A stretch of 11,000 nt of DNA from an uncultured Lachnospiraceae bacterium (GTDB lineage Bacteria > Bacillota > Clostridia > Lachnospirales > Lachnospiraceae), in contig CAMTBF010000076.1 in NCBI GenBank assembly GCA_947068385.1, positions 1 to 11,000 of the forward strand, read 5' to 3'. The notes beneath the pieces were generated by a model, which was not told the DNA's origin, ran no database searches, and saw only the letters and a list, made by a program, of their open reading frames with translations. The translations under genes were made by a program, and so were the position numbers. Below, one piece after another: positions 1-6,744 of this stretch. Positions within the stretch are counted from its first letter, which is position 1. The number at the start of each line of letters is the position of its first letter.

Positions 1-72
1 GGAATATGGGATGCTTATATTGTAACTATATATCAATCCTTTGTCTGAAAAAATATCTACGAAGAAAAGCCG

Positions 73-101
73 TTGCGCCTCATTCCGGAAAATGCTATAA
101 T
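73..101 (+). promoter_or_regulatory. Sigma-A-type promoter of the GNAT-kinase fusion gene
   Basis: A TTGCGC -35 element (73-78) and a perfect TATAAT -10 element (96-101) are separated by exactly 17 bases, and the -10 is extended by TG at 93-94. Transcription would start near 108, leaving a leader of about 84 bases before the ATG at 192. The frame is open upstream of 192, but the promoter lies inside that stretch, so it argues against any start before about 108. Confidence 0.75.
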
Positions 102-191
102 TTCCAAATAGCATTCGCTGTAAAGGGCTGTTTTCTGCGGTATTCAGCAAGTGTTCGCAGCATGGGAAAAAATTTCCGGAGGGAGCAAGCC

Positions 192-1952
192 ATGGATATC
201 AGAATCAGGAAAGAGACGCCGGCAGATTACCTCCAGGTGGAGGAGCTGACCCGGGAGGCCTTTTGGGGCGCCATGGATCATCCCACCTGTGACGGGGAGC
301 ATCTGCTGGTGCACAAGCTGAGAAACCTCCCCTGTTTCGTGCCGGAGCTGGACTTCGTGGCCGAGGCGGAGGGAAAGATTGTGGGGCATGTGATTTACAG
401 CCTGGCGAAGGTGGGGCGTCCGGATGGCATGGGCGGGGCGCATTCCGAAGAAGGGCATTCCACGGAAACCGAAGTTCTGAACTTCGGCCCTTTGAGCGTG
501 CACCCGGACTATAAGAGGATGGGGATAGGCTCGGCCCTGATGCGCCATTCCATCGCCAGGGCGGCGGAGCTTGGATACCGCGCGATCATTTTTTACGGGC
601 ATCCCGACTATTACCCCAGGTTCGGGTTCCGGAGGGCGAGCCGGTATGGCATCCTGTCCGCCGACGGAAGCAGTCCGGACGCCCTCATGGCCATGGAGCT
701 GTACGATGGGGCCCTGGAGGGCATTGCGGGGCGGTATGTGGAGGATGCTGTCTATGCCGTGGAGCCGGCGGAGCTGGCCGAGTTCGAGAAAGGCTTTCCC
801 TGCAAAGCCCCGGTGCAGCCCCTGTCTTCCCGTCTCCTGACAGAGCGGCTTCCCGGGCAGGCAAAGCAGAGCTTCGCGCGGCATGGGATTCGGTACCTAG
901 CACAGCTACAGCGGCTCAGCGGCGCGGAGCTCCTTGGCTGGGAGGGCATAGATAATCATCTGTTGGAGCGGATCAACGGGATATTGTCGGAGTTGGGACA
1001 GCCCTGCAAGCTTGCGCCCTCCTCCTATATTTTCCAGCTCACGGAGCTGGGTCTGCGCTGTCCCATGTGTTCGCTAATCCGGTCAAAGGCCGGAATCTCT
1101 CTGTATCGGGTGGAATCGGAGGGGAAAAGGCTTATCCTGAAGGTTTTTGATAGCCTGGAGGACAGGCGGGAAATCCGCAATTATCTGACGCTGTCTAAGC
1201 TCGGCATCCCCACCCTGCCGCTATTGGGCTATACGGAAAACGCGCTGCTGCTGCCGGACGTGGACGCGGACGATGATTACAGGCTGGGCAGGAAGGAGGA
1301 TTTGGGCGATGTAGCGGTGGCAAGGGCCATCGCCAAATGGTACAGGACGCTGCATGACAAGGGCCGGGCTTTTCTCTGCGGCATGAGAGAGGGGGATTCT
1401 AGAGAAGAGACGCATTCTGGAGAAAAAGACCATTCCTACGAAGCGAAGCATTCCAAGGAGATTCTTATGTATGACGAATCCGATGCAATCACCCCGGACA
1501 ACATGAAATTGATTGCGGAGAAGACGGGCACAGCGGAAAATGCACTCTGGCAGGCCATAGCAGAGCATTACCATGAAATCCGCCGCCGAATAGACGCGCT
1601 GCCCCGGACATTGACCTACAATGATTTCTACTGGACGAACCTGATCGTGTCGAAAGACCGGGAACGCGCCTTTATGTTCGATTACAATCTGCTGGGAAAA
1701 GGCATCGCTTACGGCGATATCCGCAACGTGACCTGCGCCCTCTCCCCTGAGGCGGCGGAAGCTTTCCTGGAAGAATACGGGAACGGCACCCCACAGGAGG
1801 AGAAAAAAGCGGATGCCTTTATGGCGCCCCTTGTGACGCTGTTCGCCGCCTGTGAGGGCGATACGTTCCCTGCCTGGGCGGAGGCCTCCCTGGAGGAGCT
1901 GAAAGGCGGCCGCATACTGGAACATCTGGAAGAATGGCTGAGAGCGCAATAG
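192..1952 (+). CDS. GNAT acetyltransferase / RpoA-CTD-like HhH / APH-fold kinase fusion protein
   Basis: This 586-residue protein has three modules. Residues 1-175 are a YhbS-like (COG3153) GNAT acetyltransferase, with the acetyl-CoA loop at R109-x-x-G-x-G113 and the typical Y-x-R-F-G-F strand near 141-146. Residues 205-272 align with the helix-hairpin-helix C-terminal domain of RNA polymerase alpha. Residues 280-586 are an aminoglycoside/choline-kinase-like fold: Lys317 in the N lobe, a catalytic loop Y-N-D478 with Asn483, and metal-binding Asp497. The usual His of the HGD loop is Tyr. The start at 192 is set by GGAGGG at 179-184 and the promoter upstream; the frame is open back to 6. Residues 83-92 and 408-423 are His-Ser-x-Glu repeat loops. 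The substrate is unknown. It could act on an aminoglycoside-like or other amino or hydroxyl compound, but resistance cannot be claimed. Domain calls are confident; function is not. Confidence 0.85.
   Translation: MDIRIRKETPADYLQVEELTREAFWGAMDHPTCDGEHLLVHKLRNLPCFVPELDFVAEAEGKIVGHVIYSLAKVGRPDGMGGAHSEEGHSTETEVLNFGPLSVHPDYKRMGIGSALMRHSIARAAELGYRAIIFYGHPDYYPRFGFRRASRYGILSADGSSPDALMAMELYDGALEGIAGRYVEDAVYAVEPAELAEFEKGFPCKAPVQPLSSRLLTERLPGQAKQSFARHGIRYLAQLQRLSGAELLGWEGIDNHLLERINGILSELGQPCKLAPSSYIFQLTELGLRCPMCSLIRSKAGISLYRVESEGKRLILKVFDSLEDRREIRNYLTLSKLGIPTLPLLGYTENALLLPDVDADDDYRLGRKEDLGDVAVARAIAKWYRTLHDKGRAFLCGMREGDSREETHSGEKDHSYEAKHSKEILMYDESDAITPDNMKLIAEKTGTAENALWQAIAEHYHEIRRRIDALPRTLTYNDFYWTNLIVSKDRERAFMFDYNLLGKGIAYGDIRNVTCALSPEAAEAFLEEYGNGTPQEEKKADAFMAPLVTLFAACEGDTFPAWAEASLEELKGGRILEHLEEWLRAQ
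438..467 (+). repeat. His-Ser-x-Glu repeat insert in the GNAT domain
   Basis: Two CATTCC cores at 441-446 and 456-461, 15 bases apart, encode two His-Ser units rich in Glu and Thr (residues 83-92). They lie in a loop just before the GNAT core strand that leads to the acetyl-CoA loop. A similar tract occurs again in the kinase part of the same gene. Confidence 0.55.
1411..1460 (+). repeat. His-Ser-x-Glu repeat insert in the kinase domain
   Basis: Three CATTC(C/T) cores at 1413, 1431 and 1449 are spaced exactly 18 bases apart. They encode three six-residue units of the form H-S-x-E-x-x (residues 408-423). The tract is a hydrophilic loop between the N-lobe side and the C-lobe helices of the kinase domain. 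It resembles the shorter tract at 438-467. Confidence 0.6.
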
Positions 1953-2402
1953 CTATCGCGCCATTTTCACCAGATACTCCGTCGTCCCTTCCTCCAGCCG
2001 CCTTTCCTCTGTCAGGGAAAACCCATGGCGCTGATAGAAGCGGATGGCACGGACGTTCTTTTCCAGCACAAGCAGATGCCGAATGCCAAACTCCCGTATG
2101 GCATATTCCACCAGCTCCGCCCCAATCCCCTCATTCTGGAAAAAGGTGTCCACGTATAGCTCCGCAAGCGCACTGCCCTCTATGCGGATCATCCCTTTTA
2201 CGAATTCATCCTCATACACCCAGATGCCTTCCAGCTTTTCGGGACAGGCGATGTACTCCTGCGCCAAAGGGTAGACCTGCATTTCCCCGAACGAGACCTT
2301 GTCATTGCGGAAAATCTCCCTGTAGTTCATTCTCTTGGTGAAAATCAGTATTTCCGCTAACCTGGAGGCATCCCGGCTTCCCGCTTTTCTGATGCAGCCC
2401 AT
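1953..2402 (-). CDS. GNAT family N-acetyltransferase
   Basis: This 149-residue single-domain GNAT protein would transfer acetyl from acetyl-CoA to an amine; the acceptor is unknown. The acetyl-CoA loop is Q89-N-E-G-I-G94, followed by the helix A-E-L-V-E-Y. The classic end motif (N-V-R-A-I-R-F-Y-x-x-x-G-F) lies at 116-128. The start at 2402 is chosen because AGAGGGGG lies about 8 bases upstream; the frame runs on into folD but without homology. It starts 17 bases after the folD stop, so it is probably the last gene of a GNAT-folD-GNAT transcript. Its stop codon abuts the stop of the convergent fusion gene with no base between. Family is confident; substrate is unknown. Confidence 0.87.
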   Translation of the reverse strand: MGCIRKAGSRDASRLAEILIFTKRMNYREIFRNDKVSFGEMQVYPLAQEYIACPEKLEGIWVYEDEFVKGMIRIEGSALAELYVDTFFQNEGIGAELVEYAIREFGIRHLLVLEKNVRAIRFYQRHGFSLTEERRLEEGTTEYLVKMAR

Positions 2403-2419
2403 AGATACGCCCCCTCTTT

Positions 2420-3253
2420 CTAAATCCCCTCCACGCAGTTGGCCATCAGCATGGCGATGGTCATGGGGCCTACCCCGCCGGGAACGGGGGTGATATAGGA
2501 CGCCTTCGGGGCCACGCTGTCGAAGTCCACGTCCCCGCAGAGCTTGTTGTCCTCGTTCCGGTGGATGCCCACATCGATGACCACGGACCCGTCTTTCACA
2601 TAGCTTTCGTCCACCATCCCAGGCCTGCCTACGGCCACCACCAGGATGTCCGCCCGCTTCGTGACCCCCCGCAGATCCTTCGTCCGGGAATGGCATACCG
2701 TCACCGTACCGTTCTCCCGAAGCAGCAGCATGGCCATGGGCTTGCCCACGATGTTGCTGCGGCCCAGGACCACGCATTCCTTCCCCTCTATGGAGATGCC
2801 GGAGCGCTTCAATAGCTGGATGACGCCTGCGGGGGTGCAGGATACGTAGCCCGGCCTGCCGATGCTTAAGTTCCCCACGCTCACGGGATGGAAGCCGTCC
2901 ACGTCCTTCTCCGGCGCGATGGCAAGGAGCACCCTGTCCTCATCGATATGCGCCGGCAGCGGGAGCTGTACCAATATTCCGTTCACATCCTTGCGCTCGT
3001 TCAGCTCCCCGATGATGTCCAGAAGCTCTCCTTCCGTGGTCTCCTCCGGCAATTCGTAGGAAAGGGAACGGATTCCCACGTACTCACAGGCCTTCTTTTT
3101 ATTGCGCACGTACACCGAGGACGCGGGGTCTGCGCCCACCTGGATCACCGCCAGGCAGCGTTCTATCCCCTGCTCCTTCATGGCCGCCACCTTCTCCCGC
3201 AGCTCGTCCTTGATTTCCTGGGAAATCTTTTTTCCGTCTATGATTGTATACAT
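2420..3253 (-). CDS. folD: Bifunctional methylenetetrahydrofolate dehydrogenase / methenyltetrahydrofolate cyclohydrolase
   Basis: FolD oxidises 5,10-methylene-THF to methenyl-THF with NADP and hydrolyses it to 10-formyl-THF in the cytosol, feeding purine and formyl-Met synthesis; in acetogens it can run in reverse. The length of 277 residues is normal. Visible motifs are Y48-V-R-N-K52-K-K-A-C with the catalytic Tyr/Lys pair, Q96-L-P-L-P, E-K-D-V-D119-G-F-H-P, the Rossmann motif G-R-S-N-I-V-G-K-P-M-A (164-174), and P-G-G-V-G-P-M-T (258-265). The start is fixed by AAGGAGG (3259-3265) five bases from the ATG. It lies between two GNAT genes with gaps of 16 and 17 bases, so the three are probably co-transcribed. 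There is no metabolic reason in the sequence for the GNAT partners. Confidence 0.97.
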   Translation of the reverse strand: MYTIIDGKKISQEIKDELREKVAAMKEQGIERCLAVIQVGADPASSVYVRNKKKACEYVGIRSLSYELPEETTEGELLDIIGELNERKDVNGILVQLPLPAHIDEDRVLLAIAPEKDVDGFHPVSVGNLSIGRPGYVSCTPAGVIQLLKRSGISIEGKECVVLGRSNIVGKPMAMLLLRENGTVTVCHSRTKDLRGVTKRADILVVAVGRPGMVDESYVKDGSVVIDVGIHRNEDNKLCGDVDFDSVAPKASYITPVPGGVGPMTIAMLMANCVEGI

Positions 3254-3269
3254 GGTATCCTCCTTGCGC

Positions 3270-3692
3270 TTATTTTATTTCCATATATTGCCCCATGCCG
3301 GTGGGACGGACGGAAAACCCGAATTTTCCGTAAAAAGGCTCCTTCCCTTCCACTGCCGTCAGGCCTACATAGATTACAGTGCCTGGGTCGGCAGCGCTTC
3401 TGATATGCTCCATCAGCCTTTCCACAATCCTTTTCCCTATCCCTTTTCCCTGATATTGTGGCAGGACGATGATTTCCTGCAGATACCAGTACATGGCACC
3501 GTCCCCCACAAGCCTTCCCATTCCCACCACTTTTCCATCACATATGGCAGAAACGTTGAACAGGCCATTCTCCAGCGCTTTTTGAGCCTGCTGGAAAGGT
3601 CTTTCGATAAATCCGGCAGCCACCTTTAAACGAATAAAATCTTCTGCCGTCAATACATTATCTGCCAGTTCAAATCGTATCTCCTCCACCAT
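3270..3692 (-). CDS. GNAT family N-acetyltransferase
   Basis: This 140-residue GNAT protein has a clear acetyl-CoA loop, Q81-G-K-G-I-G86, after the strand L-Q-E-I-I-V-L-P. It ends with K-E-P-F-Y-G-K-F-G-F (117-126), the usual GNAT strand-turn that closes over CoA. The stretch V-V-G-M-G-R-L-V-G-D-G (55-65) is typical of a small Firmicute GNAT family of unassigned substrate. GGGGAGGA about 5 bases upstream of 3692 supports the start. It is the first gene of the probable GNAT-folD-GNAT unit, 16 bases before folD. The 121-base gap behind it, up to the amidohydrolase stop, has no convincing -35/-10 pair, so it may also be reached by read-through from the protease/amidohydrolase genes. Confidence 0.88.
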   Translation of the reverse strand: MVEEIRFELADNVLTAEDFIRLKVAAGFIERPFQQAQKALENGLFNVSAICDGKVVGMGRLVGDGAMYWYLQEIIVLPQYQGKGIGKRIVERLMEHIRSAADPGTVIYVGLTAVEGKEPFYGKFGFSVRPTGMGQYMEIK

Positions 3693-3813
3693 CCTGTCCT
3701 CCCCTGGTGAAATTCCCTACAAAAGCTACAGGGCATCAACCCCTGGCCCGCCTTGTTCCTCTTTGGATCGTTGCACGGCGGGATACGGGGAAGATGCCCA
3801 CCACATCACACTG

Positions 3814-4965
3814 TCACTCTGTGCAGACAGCTTTCCCATCGATGAACACATGCCTCACCTTCGTGGACACCTCAAAGGGGCAGCCGTCCGTGATGACGAT
3901 GTCCGCGTCCTTCCCCACCTCCAGGGAGCCTACCCTGTCCGCGACTCCCGCGTGCCTGGCAGGATTGATGGTGATGGCCTGGAGCGCGGCGAAGGAATCC
4001 ATGCCCGCCTGCACCGCCAGCCCTGCGCACAGGGGCAGGTATTCCTGGGGAATCACCGGAGAGTCCGTGATGATGGACACCTGGCAGCCTGCCGCCGCCA
4101 GTATGCCGGGCGTGATCCAGCTCTTGTTGCGCAGCTCGAACTTGGATGCCGCGCCCAAAGTGGGGCCTACCGCCAGAGGCACATTCTCCTTCACCAGCTC
4201 CTCCACGATCAGGTGACCCTCTGTCACATGCTCCAGGGTAATCTTTAAGTCGAATTCTTTGGCGATTCGCAGGGCGGTGAACAGATCCTCCGTGGCATGG
4301 GCGTGTGCCTTCAGGGGAATCTCTTTCTGCATCACGGGCAGCAGGGCCTCCAGCTTCATGTCAAAGGCCGGACGCTTGGAGATGTCGTCCCCGGCGGCCT
4401 CCTTTTTCTCCATGTACTCCCTGGCCTTGAACAGGGTCTCCCGGAGCAGCGCGGCGGTGGTCATGCGGCTGGAGTCCTTCTTGTCCCGGTACACCCGCTT
4501 GGGGTTCTCGCCAAAGGCGCATTTCATGGCCACACCGTCCCGGACTACCATATCGTCCACCCGCTTGCCCACAGTCTTTATTGTGGTAAAGGTGCCGCCC
4601 AGCACATTTGCGCTGCCGGGGCCTACGCAGACGCAGGTCACCCCTGCCGCGGCGGCCTTGGGCAATGCCGGATCCAGGGGCTTCACGCCGTCGATTCCCC
4701 GCATCTGGGGGCTTATGATATCGTTGAGCTCGTTGTAGTCCATGCCCTCATAGCCGATGCCGGAGCCGTCCAAGCCGATGTGCCCGTGGGCCTCCACGAA
4801 GCCGGGGTACACCTGCAGGCCTGCCGCGTCCAGCACCTGCGCGTCTCCTGGGATTTCCAGGTTATCCCCGATTGCCTTGATTTTGCCGTCCTCCACCAGG
4901 ATGTCCGCCTGGTATCCCTCCCTATGCACGCCGTCGTGCACTGTTCCGTTTTTGATGCAAAGCAT
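3814..4965 (-). CDS. Imidazolonepropionase-like metal-dependent amidohydrolase
   Basis: This 383-residue cytosolic amidohydrolase belongs to the imidazolonepropionase-like branch (COG1228). Metal-site residues are visible in order: H60-x-H62 after strand 1 of the barrel, H221/H223 (K-A-H-A-H), H246 (L-E-H-V-T-E-G-H) and D301 (T-D-S-P). The C-terminal N-P-A-R-H-A-G and V-G-K-D-A-D-I-V segments belong to the composite sandwich domain. The segment M-K-C-A-F-G-E-N-P-K-R (147-157) is also typical of this branch. GAGGAGGG at 4973-4980, seven bases from the ATG, fixes the start. No hut genes are nearby, so histidine degradation is not supported; a cyclic amide or small peptide substrate is an inference. 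It follows the protease gene after 78 bases that contain a hairpin. Confidence 0.88.
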   Translation of the reverse strand: MLCIKNGTVHDGVHREGYQADILVEDGKIKAIGDNLEIPGDAQVLDAAGLQVYPGFVEAHGHIGLDGSGIGYEGMDYNELNDIISPQMRGIDGVKPLDPALPKAAAAGVTCVCVGPGSANVLGGTFTTIKTVGKRVDDMVVRDGVAMKCAFGENPKRVYRDKKDSSRMTTAALLRETLFKAREYMEKKEAAGDDISKRPAFDMKLEALLPVMQKEIPLKAHAHATEDLFTALRIAKEFDLKITLEHVTEGHLIVEELVKENVPLAVGPTLGAASKFELRNKSWITPGILAAAGCQVSIITDSPVIPQEYLPLCAGLAVQAGMDSFAALQAITINPARHAGVADRVGSLEVGKDADIVITDGCPFEVSTKVRHVFIDGKAVCTE

Positions 4966-5006
4966 GTCCTTGCCCTCCTCTTCGACTCTTCTGTCTTCAA
5001 TACCGC

Positions 5007-5026
5007 CGGACGCATCATCGCGTCCG
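5007..5026. other. Perfect 7-bp inverted repeat between protease and amidohydrolase genes
   Basis: CGGACGC (5007-5013) and GCGTCCG (5020-5026) form a perfect stem with a six-base loop. There is no T-run on either side, so it is not a standard intrinsic terminator. It could attenuate, protect the mRNA end, or be an operator half-site pair. Confidence 0.5.
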
Positions 5027-5043
5027 CCATCCTGTCCCCATCC

Positions 5044-6558
5044 TCAATACACATACGGCGTCCTGCCCGTAATCTCCTCATAGCATCCCAAGATGCCGTC
5101 CAGGGGGATGCACCAGTACCGCGTGGGATCCACGGAGTAGGCGAACGCCATGCCGATCAGGTTCCCGTAGCCGTCCAGCACCGCAGACCCGGAATCCCCG
5201 TGCACCAGCTCGATGGTGACCTCCGTGTGGTCCCTCTGGTCATACCAGCCGAAGTCCTGCTTTATCTTGATCAGGTTCCCTTTCGTGGTATGTATCAGGC
5301 CGCCCTCTTTGTCAATCCGCTCCAGCGCCAGCTCGATGTCCTGCTCGTCCAGGCCCTCCCAGTAGGTCCTGTCGATATGCACCGTCATCAGCCGTTCCAG
5401 CAGCTCCTCCGGCACGTCCTCCCTGTCCACCTTCGCCACGCCCACGTCATAGGTTTCGCTGATCCCCACCTGTTTCCCGGGAAGCTTCGTCCCGTCATAG
5501 AAGTAGACGTCCCAATCCTCATACTTCTCCACCACATGGCTGTTGGTGCAGATGTAGATAGCATCCTCCGCTATCTCCACGATATAGCCGGAGCCTGAGC
5601 TGTACCCGCCCCTGCCCAGGCCGTGGTAGAGATGCACCAGCGCCGGGCGCATATATTCCAGCGTCCCCTCCATGTCCTCGTATTCCGAGGCGCCGCCGTC
5701 ATAGATATTGGGCGCTCCGCATATGTAGTCCCTGCGGTAGTCGATCCGGCGCTGCCCGATCAGCTCCTGTATGTCCTCCGGAGCCCCCACCATCACAAGG
5801 GTCTCCTCCACGGTCTCCAGCCCATAGCTGTCCCTGGCCACATAGCGGAGCGTATAGCTGCCCGCCTGATCCAGCTCCACATCGGAATCGTCTATTTGTA
5901 TGGATTCCGTCAGGTTTCCGTCCACATCGTCCCTGGCCGCCACTTCCTCCCTGTAATCCGGCTGGCTTCCGGGAACGAGGTAGAAATCGCGGATTCCCGT
6001 AAAGGAAGGCGGCGTGTCCACGATGACCCGCACCTCGCCGGAAGTCTGGTTCCCGGCCCGGTCCCTGGCTCCGACCTCCAGCGTATATTCCCCTGTGCGG
6101 TCGAAGCGGATCTCCTCCAGGACGTCCCCCTCCTCCAGGAAGAAGCTCTCCGTCTCCCTGTCCACGTCCGACACGCCCGCGATCACATCCGCTGTGGCGT
6201 AGTCCCTTTCCGTGGCCAGATAGACCTGGCCCTCCCTCCACAGGATTTCCGGCGGCACCGTGTCCTGAATGGTGATCCGGTAGGCGAACTGCTTCCTTCC
6301 ATGGCGCACCACCGCTTCATAGGTGCCCGTCTCCGTCTCGTCCACTTGGGACAGATCCAGCTCCCCCAGATGGACGGACCAGTCCGTGCCGGTGAGATAA
6401 TCCGAAATGTCCTGGCTCACCGCGTCCCCGTATTCATAGGTCGCCTCAAGGAATGCCGGTTCCACCCGATAGATATAGAAATAAAAATACAGCCCTCCTG
6501 CTGCCAGCAGAAACAGAACTGTCAGGAAAACAGCCCTTCCGCGGCCTCTGCCCTTCAC
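5044..6558 (-). CDS. Membrane-anchored Ig-like / trypsin-like serine protease
   Basis: Counted from the GTG at 6558, the protein has 504 residues. Residues 1-9 are basic and 10-30 are a hydrophobic segment, so it is probably an N-terminal anchor with the rest outside. Residues 33-100, 101-181 and 183-258 look like three Ig-like domains; the last two are of the DUF5011/HYR type (V-P-P-E-I-L, R-D-R-A-G-N, A-R-D-S-Y-G-L). Residues 300-504 form a trypsin/HtrA-like protease with H341 (T-N-S-H-V-V), D371 (Y-D-V-G-V-A) and S456 (G-D-S-G-S). About 85 residues separate Asp and Ser. No PDZ domain is present. The frame is open to 7005 but lacks coding sense there. GAGGAG seven bases upstream supports GTG 6558; TTG 6573 and CTG 6606 are alternatives. 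Target and role are unknown; surface protein processing is an inference. Confidence 0.85.
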   Translation of the reverse strand: MKGRGRGRAVFLTVLFLLAAGGLYFYFYIYRVEPAFLEATYEYGDAVSQDISDYLTGTDWSVHLGELDLSQVDETETGTYEAVVRHGRKQFAYRITIQDTVPPEILWREGQVYLATERDYATADVIAGVSDVDRETESFFLEEGDVLEEIRFDRTGEYTLEVGARDRAGNQTSGEVRVIVDTPPSFTGIRDFYLVPGSQPDYREEVAARDDVDGNLTESIQIDDSDVELDQAGSYTLRYVARDSYGLETVEETLVMVGAPEDIQELIGQRRIDYRRDYICGAPNIYDGGASEYEDMEGTLEYMRPALVHLYHGLGRGGYSSGSGYIVEIAEDAIYICTNSHVVEKYEDWDVYFYDGTKLPGKQVGISETYDVGVAKVDREDVPEELLERLMTVHIDRTYWEGLDEQDIELALERIDKEGGLIHTTKGNLIKIKQDFGWYDQRDHTEVTIELVHGDSGSAVLDGYGNLIGMAFAYSVDPTRYWCIPLDGILGCYEEITGRTPYVY

Positions 6559-6571
6559 GCCCTCGCTCCTC
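6559..6571 (-). promoter_or_regulatory. Ribosome binding site deciding a GTG start
   Basis: On the minus strand GAGGAG (6571-6566) lies seven bases before GTG 6558. No ATG is available in frame between the predicted promoter and the membrane segment. A second GGAGGAGAGG stretch at about 6615-6624 could serve CTG 6606, but it would sit at the predicted transcript start. Confidence 0.5.
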
Positions 6572-6627
6572 AACCTTCTCTTCCCATCCTTTATCCGTAC
6601 TGTCAGGAATCGCTCCTCTCCTCCATA

Positions 6628-6656
6628 AGAGTAACATTCAGGGACAGTTTTGTCAA
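6628..6656 (-). promoter_or_regulatory. Promoter of the protease gene
   Basis: Read on the minus strand, a perfect TTGACA -35 (6656-6651) is followed after 17 bases by TACTCT (6633-6628) as a weaker -10. The start would be near 6621, leaving a leader of about 63 bases before GTG 6558. It is divergent from the ferritin-like gene at 6745. Confidence 0.55.
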
Positions 6657-6703
6657 TGACGGCAGAAGGTGCGCATATCCCGCACACATCCCGGGGCAGC
6701 TCA

Positions 6704-6709
6704 TATAAT
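6704..6709 (+). promoter_or_regulatory. Possible -10 element for the ferritin-like gene
   Basis: A perfect TATAAT lies 35 bases before the ATG at 6745, a normal leader length. No good -35 hexamer sits 16-18 bases upstream, so the promoter may need an activator or an alternative sigma factor. Confidence 0.4.
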
Positions 6710-6744
6710 ATTGCAGAAGAACGATCATGCGAGGAGGTTTTTCC

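Noticed and set aside
144..1949. Minus-strand open frames under the fusion gene (about 246 and 242 codons)
   Set aside because: The plus-strand frame carries three recognisable domains. The minus frames show no motif or ribosome site.
192..1952. Calling the fusion an aminoglycoside-resistance enzyme of the AAC-APH type
   Set aside because: The fold pairing is similar, but the GNAT part is YhbS-like, the kinase loop His is Tyr, and nothing in the context points to resistance.
3693..3813. Promoter or terminator in the gap before the first minus-strand GNAT gene
   Set aside because: A TTGATG without a good -10, and a 5-bp CAGGG/CCCTG pair without a proper T-run, are too weak to list.
4297..5598. 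Long plus-strand open frame of 433 codons
   Set aside because: It is antisense to the amidohydrolase and protease genes, whose catalytic motifs are intact. It has no ribosome site, and its His/Val/Leu-rich composition is typical of an antisense shadow in GC-rich DNA.
5623..6708. Plus-strand open frame of 361 codons over the protease gene
   Set aside because: It is antisense to the protease and crosses its promoter, with no recognisable domain.
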